In this document: piece by piece, positions 15,361 to 28,479 of the stretch | How positions within the stretch are numbered: position 1 is the first letter of the stretch | How the letters are laid out: every line of letters begins with the position of its first letter | Assembly: GCA_029891345.1 (NCBI GenBank) | Contig: CM057009.1 | Location: forward strand, 91,435,416 to 91,499,415 | Reading direction: 5' to 3' | DNA: 64,000 bases | Origin: Dryococelus australis | Taxonomy: Eukaryota; Arthropoda; Insecta; Phasmatodea; Phasmatidae | The notes under the pieces: model-generated | Seen by the model: only the letters and a program-made list of their open reading frames with translations | Database searches by the model: none | Told to the model about the DNA's origin: nothing | Program-made: the position numbers and the translations under genes

Positions 15361-17020
15361 CTTTTAAAAAATGTAACATTTTCATCTTAATATTCATGAT
15401 TCATCATCAATATTAAAATAAGCTTATGTCCAATTAGTTGCCCTCAAAATTAAAATTTTAAAAATCATTAAGAAGGGTGAAGCAGAGTTTAAAGAAAATC
15501 ATGCAATGTTTTTCTATTTTGCAGATGGTGTAGTTATAGGAAAAAATTGGCTTTTTCCAAATTTTTTTTTATTTAGACTACCTTTAGAAAATGATATAAT
15601 GTATAAACATGTAATTTACTGTAGTGCTTACAGTCTACCATTAAATACATAACCATCTAAACACACAAGTAAACTTTATTTAATGAACTTAACATCTTGT
15701 AGACAGCAGGTTTATTAGAGAATGGTAAACCAAGAACACAATGAAGGGAATACAAGGAAGTAATTGGTCAAATTGTCTTTATTGAGTCCCCCAGAAATTG
15801 CATGGAGTGAGTTTGAGAAACCATGGAGATTGCAAATCATGAAGGCTACATTCAGTAGCTATTAAAAATATGAGAACTGATTTGGTTGCAGACCTGTATT
15901 CTTGTATTGATAAACAGCTTAATTCTTGTTTGTCACTGCAACTCTGCTAACTTGGGAAGAAAAAATAGTAAAAGTGGAGTTTTTATAAGGTGTAGCCTTG
16001 TATTGGTTTACGAGATGATTTGCAATTACTAACAAATGAATTCCATAAACTCCTATGCTGAAATAGCAAATCGGCAGTTAGAAAAATACGTATCTGCAGT
16101 TTTATAAAAGTACCTGTACGTCTAACGAGTCCACAACTTACAAGGTAGACCTTAAATTCACGGCACGTTTGTAATCACAACTGCACTTGCAAAAATTAAA
16201 CTCACTGCCATTGTTATTTTAGAAACTTACACCGATAACATATCCCTTTACACACAATAATTGTGTAATATCTTTCACAAATGTAGCCACGGTATATACA
16301 AATACATCAAATATTGGAATAGCTTGGCCCGGCTTGTATGCATTTTCATACATTAATATTAGTTTTTGTTGGTCTCAGAATAAATAAAAAATAGATTATA
16401 GTTTTAAGGCGTGTTTATATGACAAATTTACATTTCACAGACGCAAGAATAACACAAATTTAGAGAAAATTCAGAACAACTAATGAGTTCATATAGCACT
16501 CGGATGGTTGTTCAATTTCAGTGCTTCACGTGCAATGCCAGAATCACATAGTCCCGACGTGCACGACACAATGGCCAACAGCCAATGAAATACAAGATAG
16601 ATCGTCGTAAGCCCGGCCGATTCTGTCGTCCGACCTGCAATTTTGGATTAGAAATGATTTCTATTCTTCGTCGTGTCATGCAACATGACGCACAGAATGT
16701 ACAACATTGCAAAACGAAATTGTATTGGAACATTTCCCTACAATGGTAAATATGCAGCTTAAAAGAAAAATAAATTGAAAACTACTGTATCTAACTCTTA
16801 AAAATTATAATTTTACCTTTGTATAAGCGATACTAATTCGTCACCATTATATATTACAAATTTCCCTCTTGTTCACCGCCTTTGAAACTAACGTAGCCTA
16901 TCAGTGCCTTATAAATAGTTAGGTTAAATGCAGAAAGCGTGATGTCAGATGTACTGTAAATTCAAGTAGTTACATTGAAATGTGTCGTGGTTGTATTTTT
17001 GGTCGTGTCTTGCTGTGTTG
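15361..17020. other. AT-rich stretch without recognised feature
   Basis: No frame with recognisable domain content. A somewhat GC-richer patch near 16540-16690 has no terminal repeat I could find. Confidence 0.45.
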
Positions 17021-17986
17021 GTCAATTTACGTGAAAAATACTTTTAACCCTGAATAAAATTGACATAGAACCCTGAAATAACTGATTTCACATGCAATGT
17101 TACATAAATAAGCTCTTGTAACGCAATGATGGCGTATACAAAGATTTGGCTTCTGTCGGCCACATGGTTATACGTGATGTTGCCGTAAAATATTCAAACA
17201 CGAAAATTACCCTCAAATACATACATAAAAACAAAGGTCTTAAAATTGCGTGTAGCAATAATGCAGAAGTTATAAAGAAACACCATAAACATAGGCGGAT
17301 GACGCCTGATTCAAAAGCGTGGGTCGCTTGACTTCTCCGACATCGTTCTCCTCCTTCTCCACGATTAAGTTAAACATGTCACAAGGGCGCAATAAATTAA
17401 TAAAGTGGAAGCATAATGCTGGGGAAAATGTCTGGTAAAAATGTACACAAGCTAAGATTAACCGGTAAACTAAAAACTACAGAAACCTAAACCAGTAGAC
17501 AAAAGTTGTATTGTGTATGTGACAGTGTCTTACCTCGTCAGCTCTCCTCGACAGACTGTCCAGATACAAGCGTTGCACAGACCTACCATGGCCGCCTACG
17601 TGGTTCACATAAGCGGAAGTGCTATGCACGCCGAGTAAAATATTTTATATTGAAAATAAAAATGGTGCAAATTAAATTAAATATTGTTTTACATTTCTAT
17701 AATAGTTTTATGAATTTGAATATTATTTTAGTGTCTCTTTATGATGTCGTTCATGCCGGAATATTAAGTGTTCTTAATCTTGGGGAATTTTATATCCAAA
17801 TAATTAAAAATGAGTAGAAACACTTCAAAACATTTCAAGACATATTAAACACTGCAAATACAAGAAAACACATTTTACACTGGGAAATAACTATTGTATG
17901 GAAGGTCATAACTATCGGCCTCTTTGTGCATGTGCAGGTCACGTGACACGTGCGTAGTTAGCGCCGCTGGCTGGTAGCCAGCTTCA
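17021..17986 (-). mobile_element. 3' LTR of gypsy element 1, partial copy of the 1.95-kb LTR family (copy C)
   Basis: Matches the 5' half of the solo LTR family in minus orientation, starting TGAAGC at 17986. It lies directly after a purine-rich tract (17987-18005) that ends the internal region of gypsy element 1. This is the position a 3' LTR must occupy. Only the first ~970 bp of the LTR is present. Confidence 0.7.
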
Positions 17987-18005
17987 AACAACCCTTCCCT
18001 CGAAG
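17987..18005 (-). promoter_or_regulatory. Polypurine tract of gypsy element 1
   Basis: On the minus strand GAGGGAAGGG followed by TTGTT precedes the LTR start TGAAGC. In gypsy elements this tract primes plus-strand DNA synthesis. Assigned by position and composition. Confidence 0.6.
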
Positions 18006-21000
18006 GCCAAGATTGCGAAAAATGCAAAATTGCTCTTGCGGTCTCTGCCCTGCTGGTTGCCGATTGAGGGCAAAGAAAACATGGCCTCAGAGGTTGTCTG
18101 TTTCTTAGGTGTTTGCAGGGGGTGGGTGTGTCGGCAGGAACAAAAATGTGGGTATATTATGGTGACTCGGCTCACCCCTTGCATGTGTTGTGTTGCGCTC
18201 TGTTGACACTTGACATCACACTCACTGCTCTACTAGTTTCCCCAAACCCTTTCAAACTCTCTTGCCCTACTAGGCTCTCCCCTGCAGGAATTCGAAGGCT
18301 TCTAAAAGGCATCTCGCCTTCACAAGTGGTATCAAGATTTACATTTACACTTTGGTTACAACCAAATTCATCTGTGCCCTCGGGAAACTCCCTTAAAACT
18401 CAACTCACTGGCACTCATTGTGTTGACACTTACATGTGCACTGATGTTACCCCTTTCTGTGTGTACACTTGGTAAACACCTAAAACTCGCTCTGAATCGT
18501 TGTGTTTGTACGTGTATTAATAGAAAACCCCAAAAAAGGTGTTCCGGTTCTACTTGTTTCTACTGCCTCACTACTAGGTGTTGAGTGTTCAGTGTGCAAA
18601 ACCCTTAAGTAACAGTTCATTACTTTGGCTGAGTGTTCCGTATTAGTGTTGCTCTCCTCAGTGCACGTGTTGTTGCTCTCCTGTGTACTCCCTGGTGGGA
18701 TTCTCCAAACTCACTGTGGTACTGGGCATAACGTCATCTCCTTGGCTCTCTTCCCTACAGGCGGTCCGGCTATCTGCAAGTCGTCACGGTGCCGTTTTGT
18801 GGCACTTCTGGGCGCCAACTTCACTAGATACATGGTATTTCCTATCTTTTCCACCACTCTCACTGGCCCTGCCCATCTAGGTGCCAGTCCAGCACAGTAC
18901 TTTGTAGCCCCGGCCAATAACAGGTTTTCTCGTACATACACGTACATTCCGGGTACAAGTTCGGGTGGCGACCTCTTGCTATCTGGTACACACACATTAC
19001 AATATCTGAGCTGGTTCGCCCTGGCTTCTTCATGTATTTGTGCCTGGTGTTTGGCAAGTTGTTCAGGTGATCTGGGTGGGTTTTCGCAGGGTGCTCCGGG
19101 TTCACGGAGTTCACGACCTTGTACCATCTCGGCGGGTGTTTTGCCGGTTGCCGCATTCACTCTATTCTGTTGGCAAAACATTACCTCCGGTATCAATTCG
19201 GCTTATCTAGTATGATCTTCGCTTGACTGGACACGTAATTGGATTTTTACGTCTTGGTTTCGTCTTTCAGTTGGGTTAGCCCTGGGGTGGTACTGTGTTC
19301 ATTTCCCTACGTGGTGCAGTACTCCCACCATTTTCATCCTACAGACTGTGTTCCATTGTCCGTCAACAAATACTCGTGGTATCCCCAGCTCGGGAAAAAC
19401 TCGTTCTGCATTACTTGTGCCACTGTGTGCGCACGAACATTGCACAGGTAAACAAATCCATGGCAACAACAAGAAATATTTTCCCTTTTTTCGTACGTGG
19501 GTATGGGCCCATAATGTTGATAGCTACGGTTTTGAATGGCTTGGTTGGCAGTCTTGACTGTTGTGGAATGTCGCCGTCTGCTCAGCGGCTTATCGGTGTT
19601 ACACGTGACACAGCTCTGTACATATTTCTGACATCTTCCTGAATCCCTGGAAAGTGAAAATATCTCTGCACGTTCCTTCGTGTCTGTTCGGATCCCGGGT
19701 GTCCATGTTCCAAACTGTTGTGTGCATATTTTAACACAAGTTCCCGTTTCTCTCTCGTTACATATGTCCGCCATTGTGCACAATTACCAGGTGGTTTGGT
19801 TTGTATTTCCTTGTCCACTACGCTCCAGTGTTCTGTGTAGTGTTCCTGGCGTTGCGTGGCATCTAGGGAATTTTCTTCTGCAATGTGTACCTCTCATAAC
19901 ATGTCCCGTTCATTCAAGGAAACAAGTTCGCCAGGTGGTGTGGTAACAATGTTTTGTGCAATAAGGGTTTGTGTTTCTGTAGTTGGTATTGCACGGCACG
20001 GCAGTAGCGCCTCTTCCCACTCCACATTGTCAGTTACCGTTATATTCGGGCAAGGATTCCTGACAAGGCTTCCGCGAGCTCATTGGTTTTTCCCGCCATG
20101 TGTTCTACCTTGAAATCGTACTCCTGCAGTAACAGAGTCCAGCAGGCAAGTTTACTTTTCCCGTTATGCATTCCCTCTAACCATACAAGGCATCCATTGT
20201 CAGTTTTGAGTGTGAACTGCCTTCCTAGCAAGTACGGCCGGTACTTCCACAAGGCATGTACAATGGCCAAACATTCTTGTTCATTAACGTGATATTTACG
20301 TTCTGCGTTTCCGAACTTTGCACTTTGATAACTGATGATATGTTTTTCCCAGTGTTTTCCCTCCTGATACAGCACGGCCCCAATGCCTTCTTGACTGTCA
20401 TCTGTTTGTACGACAATAGATAATTCTGTGTTCAATCTAGACAGCGGATTACAGTTCTGAAATGCAATTTTAATGTCTTGAAATGCTTGATCAGCTTGAG
20501 GTGTCCAGACGAATTTATGCTTCTCACACAACAAATCAGTTAACGGTGCACTGATTACGGAAAAGATTGCGACAAATTCCCTTAGCCAATTAATTAAGCC
20601 AAAAAACTTCCTGTCTTGTTTACGTGATCTGGGTGTGGGTTTGTTTTGAATGTCAGGTATATCTTGTTAAGGTTCATGTTGGTTTTCTGTTACATAATAC
20701 CCTAGAAACTCCATTCTACTCATACCCAACTTTCACTTTTCCACTTTGCACTTAAGTTTATTACATTCGAGCCATTCAAACACAAGGCTCAAATGGTGCT
20801 AGTGGTCTTCCCAGCTGTTAGACCACACAAGTACATCAGCCAAATACGCCATCGCAAAGTCTCCAATAAATCCATCCAATACATTAACCATTAAGTTCTG
20901 AATTGTAGCAGGGGCACACTTTAAACCAAATGGCATGTCTACAAACTGAAATGTACATCGATCTGGGGTAGTAAATGCTATTTTCTTTCTGTCCTGTGGG

Positions 21001-22690
21001 CAGATAGGCACTTTCCAATATCCAGACTTTAAATCAAGAGATGTGAATACTGAAACTGATCCTAATGTTGACAAAGTGTCTTTCATGTTTATGACTAGGG
21101 GCGGCATGTTTACTGTAATCTTATTCAGGGGTCGGAAGTCGACACAGAATCGCCATTCGCCATTATTCTTTTCAACAAGGGTAATACCTGAATTATAGAG
21201 ACTTTGTGTAGGTTCAATAACATTATCGTTGAGAATCTCACATACCTGCTGGTTGATGACACTGCGAAAGAAAATACATGGTTCTCATGGCTTGGAGTAC
21301 ACTGGGTCCTCGTGTGTTGTGGCGATCGCATGCTCCATGACATCGGTATGATGTAGCTTCCCCTCAGTGGCATAATGGTCCAGCAGATGTTGCAGACCTT
21401 GCTGATGTGTGGCAGGCACCTCGTGCTTGAAGTCAGCAAGTGGCACAGCAGTTGTTGTTTTTGTTGGTGTTGCTCCCACACCATAAACAGTCCATTGGCC
21501 ACGTGTACCTACATGCAGACGATTCAGGGGCAGTTCTATAATGGCGTGGTTGTCAACAAGCAGTGGCCATTCCAAAATCACTTCTTCACCCAAGTCCGGC
21601 ACAGTGTAGATATTGCACTTGGTATGCAGCTCTCTAATTCCTACCATTACGTGCATCACACTTTTTGCTTCTCCCTGGTGGTGTGTGGTAGCAAATTGCA
21701 GATGTCTCAGTGGCACCCTAGTCGTTATTGCTTGTACTAAACCCTCACGTACAAAGTTGTGACTAGGGACAGTGTCAATAACAGCTGTGACATTTTTCCT
21801 TTCAAGTTCAACACATACTGCAGTTCGTTGACGGTACTGTCAGTTACCTGGAACACTTTTGCACCTTCATTATGGAGATTGATACGACTTGGTGGCGAGA
21901 TTGGTGCAGGTGCGGTTTCGTCAACCTCCTGACTTAGTTTTCCGGGCTGTTACCCTGGAAACTATTTCCCCTGTTGTGGTGGTGGAAGTTTCTGTGTCCA
22001 CGGTTCTGCCTCACGGGTGTGAACACTGGCCGCGGTCACGTAACATCTGGCAGCACTGTAGGTGTTGATGTGTGAAAGTTCGATCTCTGAGATTGTTATG
22101 GCTGTCCCGCTTGCACGTCCTTCTCATACGAACACGCTTCGCCCATAAACTGTTTGACACTTGCCCTTGTTGCCCTTCTCAGGTACGGCCTAATACCCGG
22201 TGTTGACAATGCCACAGTGTTTTCTAAAACGCAGTGTGTTTGCTGACTTGGGTTCAAATGCTTGAACAAGCCTAGCTTATGTTGTATAAACTCCTCAATA
22301 CCCTCACGTTCATGTTGCTGTTCATAGTACAGTCGCGCTTGTGCCTGTATAGCATCTCTGTCAGTGTTGAATCGACCTAGCACTTTCTCACAGAACTCCT
22401 CCCACATGACTTGATATTCCCTGACCAAGTTCCGCCATGTGGCAGCAGTTCCCCTTAACCTGTTAGCAGTTACGTCAGTCCAGTCATCCCTATGCACACA
22501 ATGCCTATGCAATTTTTCTTTGCACACTGCAAAGAACGTGCCTGGGTCTTCTGAGTCGTGTTCCACGAAAGTTGGCAGTAATACATTGTGATCTGACCCG
22601 GTTAAGTCCTGTGGCGTGTACATAACAACTACTGGCGGAGTGGGTTTACCTCTGGTGTTGACGGTGGTGTGATCTCAGCACAGTTTGTCT
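17987..22690 (-). mobile_element. Ty3/gypsy element 1, internal region (fossil)
   Basis: A decayed gag-pol on the minus strand in canonical gypsy order. Gag is at 22096-22623. The C-terminal part of an aspartic-protease-like region is around 21500-21716. Reverse transcriptase is at 20799-21107 (FTSLDLKSGYW, FVDMPFGLKCAPATIQN). The RT/RNase H-like segment is at 20040-20534. The integrase zinc-binding region is around 19582-19818, and the integrase C-terminus is at 18711-19196 (VYVRENLL, GLAPRWAGPVRVVEK). The reading frame is broken, with roughly ten breaks. The 3' LTR is at 17021-17986; no 5' LTR of the same family was found. Closest in kind to gypsy element 2 at 30.6-37.9 kb. Old. Confidence 0.85.
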
Positions 22691-22764
22691 TACAGCACTC
22701 GTCAGAGTAACTTCGTACATTGTCGTGTTGAATGGGGCGGGACAAGAGACAACGCAACACATAG

Positions 22765-23630
22765 TTTTTGTTGACGTCTCAAACTAGTGTACAGAGAATT
22801 GCAGCAGCTGTAGATGTTAGTCATTCTCTTGACTGGGCAATCCTTCGTGGCTCTAGCAAAGGTGTGGTGAAAAGCCACTTTTCACAGCAAGATTTTGTTA
22901 CAGTTGAGGCTAGTTTCACAAGAGATGAGATTATTAATTTCCATAATGCACATGTGTAGGTTCAAGAAAATCCTCACGCAGTTGAAGAAGCAAAGCATCA
23001 GCATTGATTTTCAATTAATGTATGGGCAGGAATTATTGGCCATAGACTAAAATTAGACCTTACTTACTACCAAACAGATAAACGGTGCTAGGTATCATGA
23101 TTCCATAGCAAACGAATTGCCTGTTTTGTTGGAGGATTCACCATACCTTCAAAAGCTTGAGATGTGGTTCATGCATGATGGAGCACCGGCCCATTTTTCC
23201 CCGACATGTCCGAGAACACCTAACACAGACGTTTAATGGACAATGGATTAGTCGGGGAGGTCCGGTAAGTTGGCCTTCGTGTTCTCGTGGCCTTGTTCCC
23301 TTGGATTACTTGTTATGGGGACACCTGAAGGCTTTGGTGTAAATAACCCCCATCAGTGATGTACACACACTACAGGAACGCGTCATCAATGCCTGCCAGC
23401 ACATATGAGGCCAACAGGAAGTGTTTCAAAGGGTGTGTAATTCTCTACTATCTAGAGTAGAAGGATGCGTTACTATGAATGGAGATAACATTGAGCACCT
23501 CCTGTAGCAATGTTAAGCAACTGCTCAAAACTTGTATGGTATGGGTTTTCGGACCCATGTTTGTTAAGCATTTCTGTCTTGTTTTGGTGCATACTACCAC
23601 CCTGCAAAATATGGAATACTTTGTTTAAAA
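22765..23630 (+). pseudogene. Mariner-like transposase fragment of the DUF4817 family
   Basis: Plus-strand pieces match the insect mariner-like family with a DUF4817-type N-terminus. They run from VQRIAAAVDVSHSL (22790) through FTRDEIINFHNAHV (22918-22959), ENPHAVEEAKHQH, FSINVWAGII and RHVREHLTQTFNGQWISRGG (23198) to DYLLWGHLKAL (23310) and a C-terminal MNGDNIEHLL ending near 23505. Blocks are separated by stops and frame changes. A piece between the helix-turn-helix region and FTRDEI is missing. The block that should hold the third acid reads SRGLVPLDYLLW where relatives have SPDLTPLDY. The right end runs into a (TG)n(TA)n tract. Confidence 0.82.
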
Positions 23631-23631
23631 C

Positions 23632-23635
23632 CCCT

Positions 23636-23683
<48 letters not shown>

Positions 23684-23700
23684 ATGTGTGTATACATATG
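23632..23700. repeat. Microsatellite (TG)n(TA)n
   Basis: About 14 TG and 11 TA units followed by mixed TG/TA, at the right end of the DUF4817 fragment. Confidence 0.9.
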
Positions 23701-24125
23701 TACATGTAAACATGGTCTCGGCACTGGTGAAGGGCGAGATGCACCATATTTCAAATAAATCCTGGCTCATGATTGAAAAGTTTAGAAAACAATATAAAAG
23801 TTCCGGAGGACACCAGTTCATCTATGCACAGGTGAGCACGTGAACTCTTATTCTCAGGCAGTAGCAGGTTGACAGCCACAGGGCGATACCCTCACTAGTA
23901 CACGTTTATGCAGAAAGAAAATTAAGGTATTATACAGTCAGTACACTTGCGCACATTACGTGCAGTGGGCCAGGTCCCAAAGTTACTAATGTACAAAATG
24001 ACTAATAAGATGAGTGTGATCAACTGAATATATTGATAAAAGTGGCGGTGTGAATGCGGGAGGAGCAAAACAAAACAAGAGTTTCAGGTATTTACACACT
24101 TAACAATTGCAGCTACATGACTGAA
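23701..24125. other. Stretch without recognised feature
   Basis: Unclassified sequence between the microsatellite and repeat R. It may belong to the insertion that separates gypsy 1 gag from repeat R. Confidence 0.4.
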
Positions 24126-24935
24126 CATGCGACGCAACATGTGTGCACTCCCCAGGTCCACAGGAATCAGACTAAAGATGATGACTGAGATGCCTGGCTA
24201 CCTCCCCAGAGATCTCCTGCCAACACAGAGAGAGAAATTGATAAAAAACACATTTACAAAAAGCACACATGTAATTACTGAAAAATACGTAAGAAACACT
24301 GGAATAAAATAGACACGATTTCCGACAAGTAAATCTGTTAGACTCCCAGATTCTTTATATGTAATTTGTGTGGGAAAAAGATAATCAATAAAACAAACCA
24401 GAATGGGTCGGCAAGGCACATGAAGCATTAAAGGACATCATCAACACTTTAAAACAAATAAAATTCCAAAAATAATTTAATATACGTAAAAGAATTTTAC
24501 TTTATGTGATTCGCATGGCAGAAGCTGGAACTCTCAGAATATTTTATGTCACATTATAAGACAATTCAAAATAATAAAACCTGCCCTTTTAAAGAATCAA
24601 AACATGACATCAACACTGGATAATTATGCACTGATTTATGAGTGTGTTCAGCTTATGTTCTGTAGAAAAACGAAACCCGTGTGGCTTCACACTTGCAGGC
24701 TGTTTAAGCCTCACTTAAGGGGAGCAGAATGGAGATAACACTTGCCCTTGTGATTCTTAGACTGCTTTATAGGGCACTGATCAGGGGTCTGATGGGTTGT
24801 GACCCAGTTCAGTGACCCGTTCCTGCACATATGGCAGCGATGACCCCTTACACGAGGTGCACGGACATGCATGCCTAGTATATGAGCAGTGCAGCAGTGG
24901 ACTCCCTTCCGAGCAGGAAAACAGTGCAGGCAACG
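24126..24935 (-). repeat. Repeat R, copy 1 (possible gypsy leader or 5' LTR)
   Basis: About 0.8 kb homologous to 37943-38823, same orientation. Landmarks on the plus strand are CAACACAGAGAGAGAAATTG, 'ataaaacctgcccttttaa' and the block around GTGACCCAGTTCAGTGACC. In both places R lies on the gag side of a minus-strand gypsy element, suggesting an untranslated leader or part of a 5' LTR. On the minus strand a pyrimidine-rich tract ends in GTTGGCAG, which looks like a splice acceptor. No partner copy was seen at the 3' ends of the gypsy elements, so the LTR reading is unproven. Confidence 0.5.
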
Positions 24936-24942
24936 TCAATTC

Positions 24943-24959
24943 CCCCCCCCCCCCCCCCC
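24943..24959. repeat. Poly-C tract
   Basis: A run of about 17 C, ending at TTGGGAG, close to the right border of repeat R copy 1. Confidence 0.9.
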
Positions 24960-25499
24960 TTGGGAGACCATTGGTACGATGCGGCAACCTCTCTCATAGC
25001 TCTGGCTACGCTGAAGTGCAGCAAGAGGTGAGGTGGTGCAAGGGGACGTTCCCTTAGTCTAGGAACAGCCTGTTCCTTACCTCCTATTGAAATGTTGGGC
25101 GGTCGCCGATGACATCGAGGAGGCGGGACATCCAAAGTTGATGCAGGTGTCCTCATTGTAAGGCCTGCAGGAGGGTGCATGCCGGCAGATTTTCATAGCC
25201 CGAAGGCCGGCACACCCTCCATCCTCCTGCACTGCATCTGTACTTGGGGGATTATGACAGTGCATGGCACTTTCTATTTGGATCTTCTGATTTTCGGTAC
25301 CTTGTGCCATTTCTTGTTATATTACATGGCCATAGTCGGTTTTCTCAGTGAAAATCTGCCCTCTCCAATCAGAAGTGCTCTGACTTCATCATAAACTTTT
25401 ACCCGAACACTCCCTCATGGGTCATCGGATTGCTCAAGTTGCCGCCGGTAAAATTATTCCAGCCTTGTACCCACTTTTGTGGTGAATCTATTCCGCAGC

Positions 25500-28473
25500 A
25501 TGTGCAACTTTTTATCTTCCATTACCATTCTTCTGTCCAGCTGCAGCCCTCTTCGGTCTGCTACTCCTTAGAGCCTTTCCCTCAAGTCTTCTATTTTCGG
25601 ACAGTCCATAAGCACATGCTGTAGAGTGTCATCTGCATTGCATACTTCACATAGTGAGGATGCCACCAATCCTAGGCTGTAAAGTTTTGCCTTAAAATTC
25701 CCATGACCAGTGTGCAACTGAGCACTATAATGGTTCATGGTCAACCATTTGTTCTTCATCCTTCTTCCAACACTTAGAAAGATTTCATGTTAGTCTTGCT
25801 TTGGTTGACTGGTCCCACCTTGCTTGCCAGACTTCTAGGGTGTCCTGCCTGATTAACCATCATTCTTCTTTATTTAGCCTTCTAATCCTTTGTTGCTCTA
25901 CAACCAAATCTCATTCTCGAACTATTTGATCTACAGGCAGGAAACCTATCAACACAGGGAGTGCCTCGATGGACAATGTTCAATATGCCTTTATTACTGC
26001 CAGCAGCACCACCCTCTGAGCACTGACAAGCTTTCTGTTATGCCATACCAGCTCGGCACGAGTGTGCCACACAACTGCACCATATGCAATTATGTTCTCA
26101 AACATTGCCTTATAGATTTTCCTAAGGGCTGGAAAATCTAGGCCCCATCCTGTGTTACCCTGTGTTCTTAACTTGTGGAATACCACAACCGATTTCCTTG
26201 CCACATACTTGATGTGTTCCAGAAAGCTAATTTTGCCATCCAAAATGACTCCCAAGTACATCCTTGTATTGTGTGACATACTGGAAGAACTCCCCATTGA
26301 ACACTACAGTAGGGTTTCTTGCTAGTTCACCCTTAATAAGAATGGTCTTAGTCTTTGCAGTGGAGAAGCTTATCTTCACTCCTGCTGTCCATCTTTCGAT
26401 GCTAGCCATTATTCTTGTAGCTTTCTCTTTGAGCTGCCTCCTTGCAGAGCTGCTGAACAAGACCAAGCCATCATCTGGATAGCCGAAAATAATACATCCT
26501 TCCGGGAGAGGCAGCTCCAGCAGTCCATCGAACATGATGTTCCGTAGGATCGGTCCAAGGACAAATCCCTGGGAACATCCTTTTGTCAGTTTCTTACTGA
26601 CGAACTGTCTTTGCATTATAATAGGATGTCATGTCCCTGAAGTAGTCCAGTAGTATGCATATATATTTGCTGGACAGTTCTTTCTCTTTAGCTGCCACAT
26701 TAACTCTGGCCACCAGGCATTGTCAAAGGCTCCAGCCACATCTAGAAAAATAGCCATCATATATTTTTCTTGACAATCATTAATTGCAGCTTTTATGTCT
26801 TAGAGAGCAAAGTCAGTGCCTGTGCCCTTTTGAAATCTATAGTGCCACTCACATAGCTTTCCATCAACTTTAAATGCTGTAATTAATCTTTCGTTCATTA
26901 GCCTTTCATAGGTTTTGCTGAGCACTGGAAGCAATGTTCAATGGTCTTTATAACCGGGCCTCAGTTTTATCTTTCCCATCTCCCTTATACAGGATTCTGA
27001 GAGCCCCCTGTTTCCATGGGTGAGGGAACACACCCTCTGAGCAACATTCATCGTACAACTTCAGAAGTTGTGTTTTCATCCTGGAAAAGCTCCTCTTCAC
27101 AATGTCTATGCCTAGTCCATCCATTCCTGGAGCTTTCCCATTTTTCAATATATAGAATGTATGCTCCAGCTCTTCCATAGAAAATTCCAGAGCATCCTGC
27201 TCTTCTGGTAGCACTTTTGGGCATGCCCCTCACCCTCACCGTCTCAAGAGTCATCTGGAAACAGTGCGTGAAGTAGAACCTCCATGCTTTCACTTAAACA
27301 CTTAAATCCGTCACCAGGGTTCTGTTGACCTTGATACTGGGCGGTGGCACTGTTCTCTTCATTTTATTCACCATTATTTTGTACACCACCCCGAACGGAT
27401 CTTCGTTTCCAACCCTGGCAATAAATTCAGCCCAAGGCTGTTTCTTCTTCTGTCTGACCCTATTGAAGTACGATTGTTTCTTCTGTCTGTAGTCCCTTGC
27501 TAGAGCTTCCCTCTCTCTTCACCTCTTGCTCTGTGAAGACGCCTTCTCTCCCTTCACAGTCTCTTCCTTTCCTCCTCAAGTTCATGGTCCCACCAGCTCA
27601 TGTTGGGAAGTCCTGGTCGAGTCTTGCAAAGAGTCTCTTCACAGGTCTCCTTGATCACTTCAGTGACCGCCTGGAGGCACTCTTGCAAAGTTCCACTCTG
27701 GAAGATATCGCCCTCTCTTCCATCTTCATAATTAGGATCAGGTCATAAGCTTTCCAGTCTGCATTTTTGTGAATGAACCTAGTTTTGGATTCATGTTGCT
27801 GCTCTTCATCCACATTTCCTATTCTAGGAAGCCCAATCTTGAATATTATGAGCCTGTGATCACTTGAGGTATCCTCTGTAACTTTCCAGTTACTGACTGT
27901 TCTGCTGGTTCTGTTATTTCCCAAGGTCACATCGATGTTGTCTTCCATACCATAAGCCTAGGATACGAAGGTAGGGAGTTCTCCTTCTTCGTTCAGTACA
28001 TTCAAATTGTTTGTCAGAATATACTGACTTACCTATTTTCCCTTTTCATCGGACTCTGATGAAAACCACATCTCTGACTTGACATTGATGTCTGCCCCAA
28101 TGATCACACATCTTTCTTGTAGTACATCCAAGATCATATCCCATCTGTATAAGTGGTCCTGTGTTTCTTCCCCAAACTGGAAATAGGATACCATCCATAA
28201 TTTGATACTCATGTATTGTACCTGGGCACATACATGATGTGTGGTTGGACATACTGACATCATCATGATTTCTACTTCTATATTTGTCCTCAATATCCCT
28301 GCCTGGGGTCTAATTCCCAATGTATGTACTGTTCCTGTCAGCCCAACCACCTCATCAAATGGGATATAGGGCTCCTGGAACAAGACCACATCTAATCTCC
28401 GCTCCACAGCAATTGTGCTTAGCTGACAGGTCGCCACTGCTGACCTTTGCAGGTTCACCTGCCCAATTCTCAA
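25500..28473 (-). pseudogene. ORF2 (endonuclease-reverse transcriptase) of the R1-type LINE
   Basis: Starts at 28473 with MRIGQVNLQRSAVA and LFQEPYIP, the N-terminus of the AP-like endonuclease. The endonuclease end with SSDHRLIIFKIG is in 27655-27948. The RT begins near 27200 (NGKAPGMDGLGIDIVKR). It includes GCSQGFVLGPILRNIMFDG and then YPDDGLVLFSS in 26227-26616, where relatives have YADD, a substitution next to two catalytic acids. The segment 25980-26297 (YLGVILDGKISFLEHI) and the C-terminal knuckle CEVCNADDTLQHVLMDC (25568-25759) follow. At least four frame changes or stops separate these blocks. Confidence 0.82.
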
Positions 28474-28479
28474 TTAGAC

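Noticed and set aside
18113-19215. Long plus-strand open frames (up to 196 codons) opposite gypsy element 1
   Set aside because: Antisense shadows of the integrase C-terminal region, which is clearly coded on the minus strand.
24843-25180. Open frames of 70-100 codons on both strands around the poly-C tract
   Set aside because: Low-complexity glycine/proline-rich translations across the poly-C tract in repeat R and the LINE 3' end.
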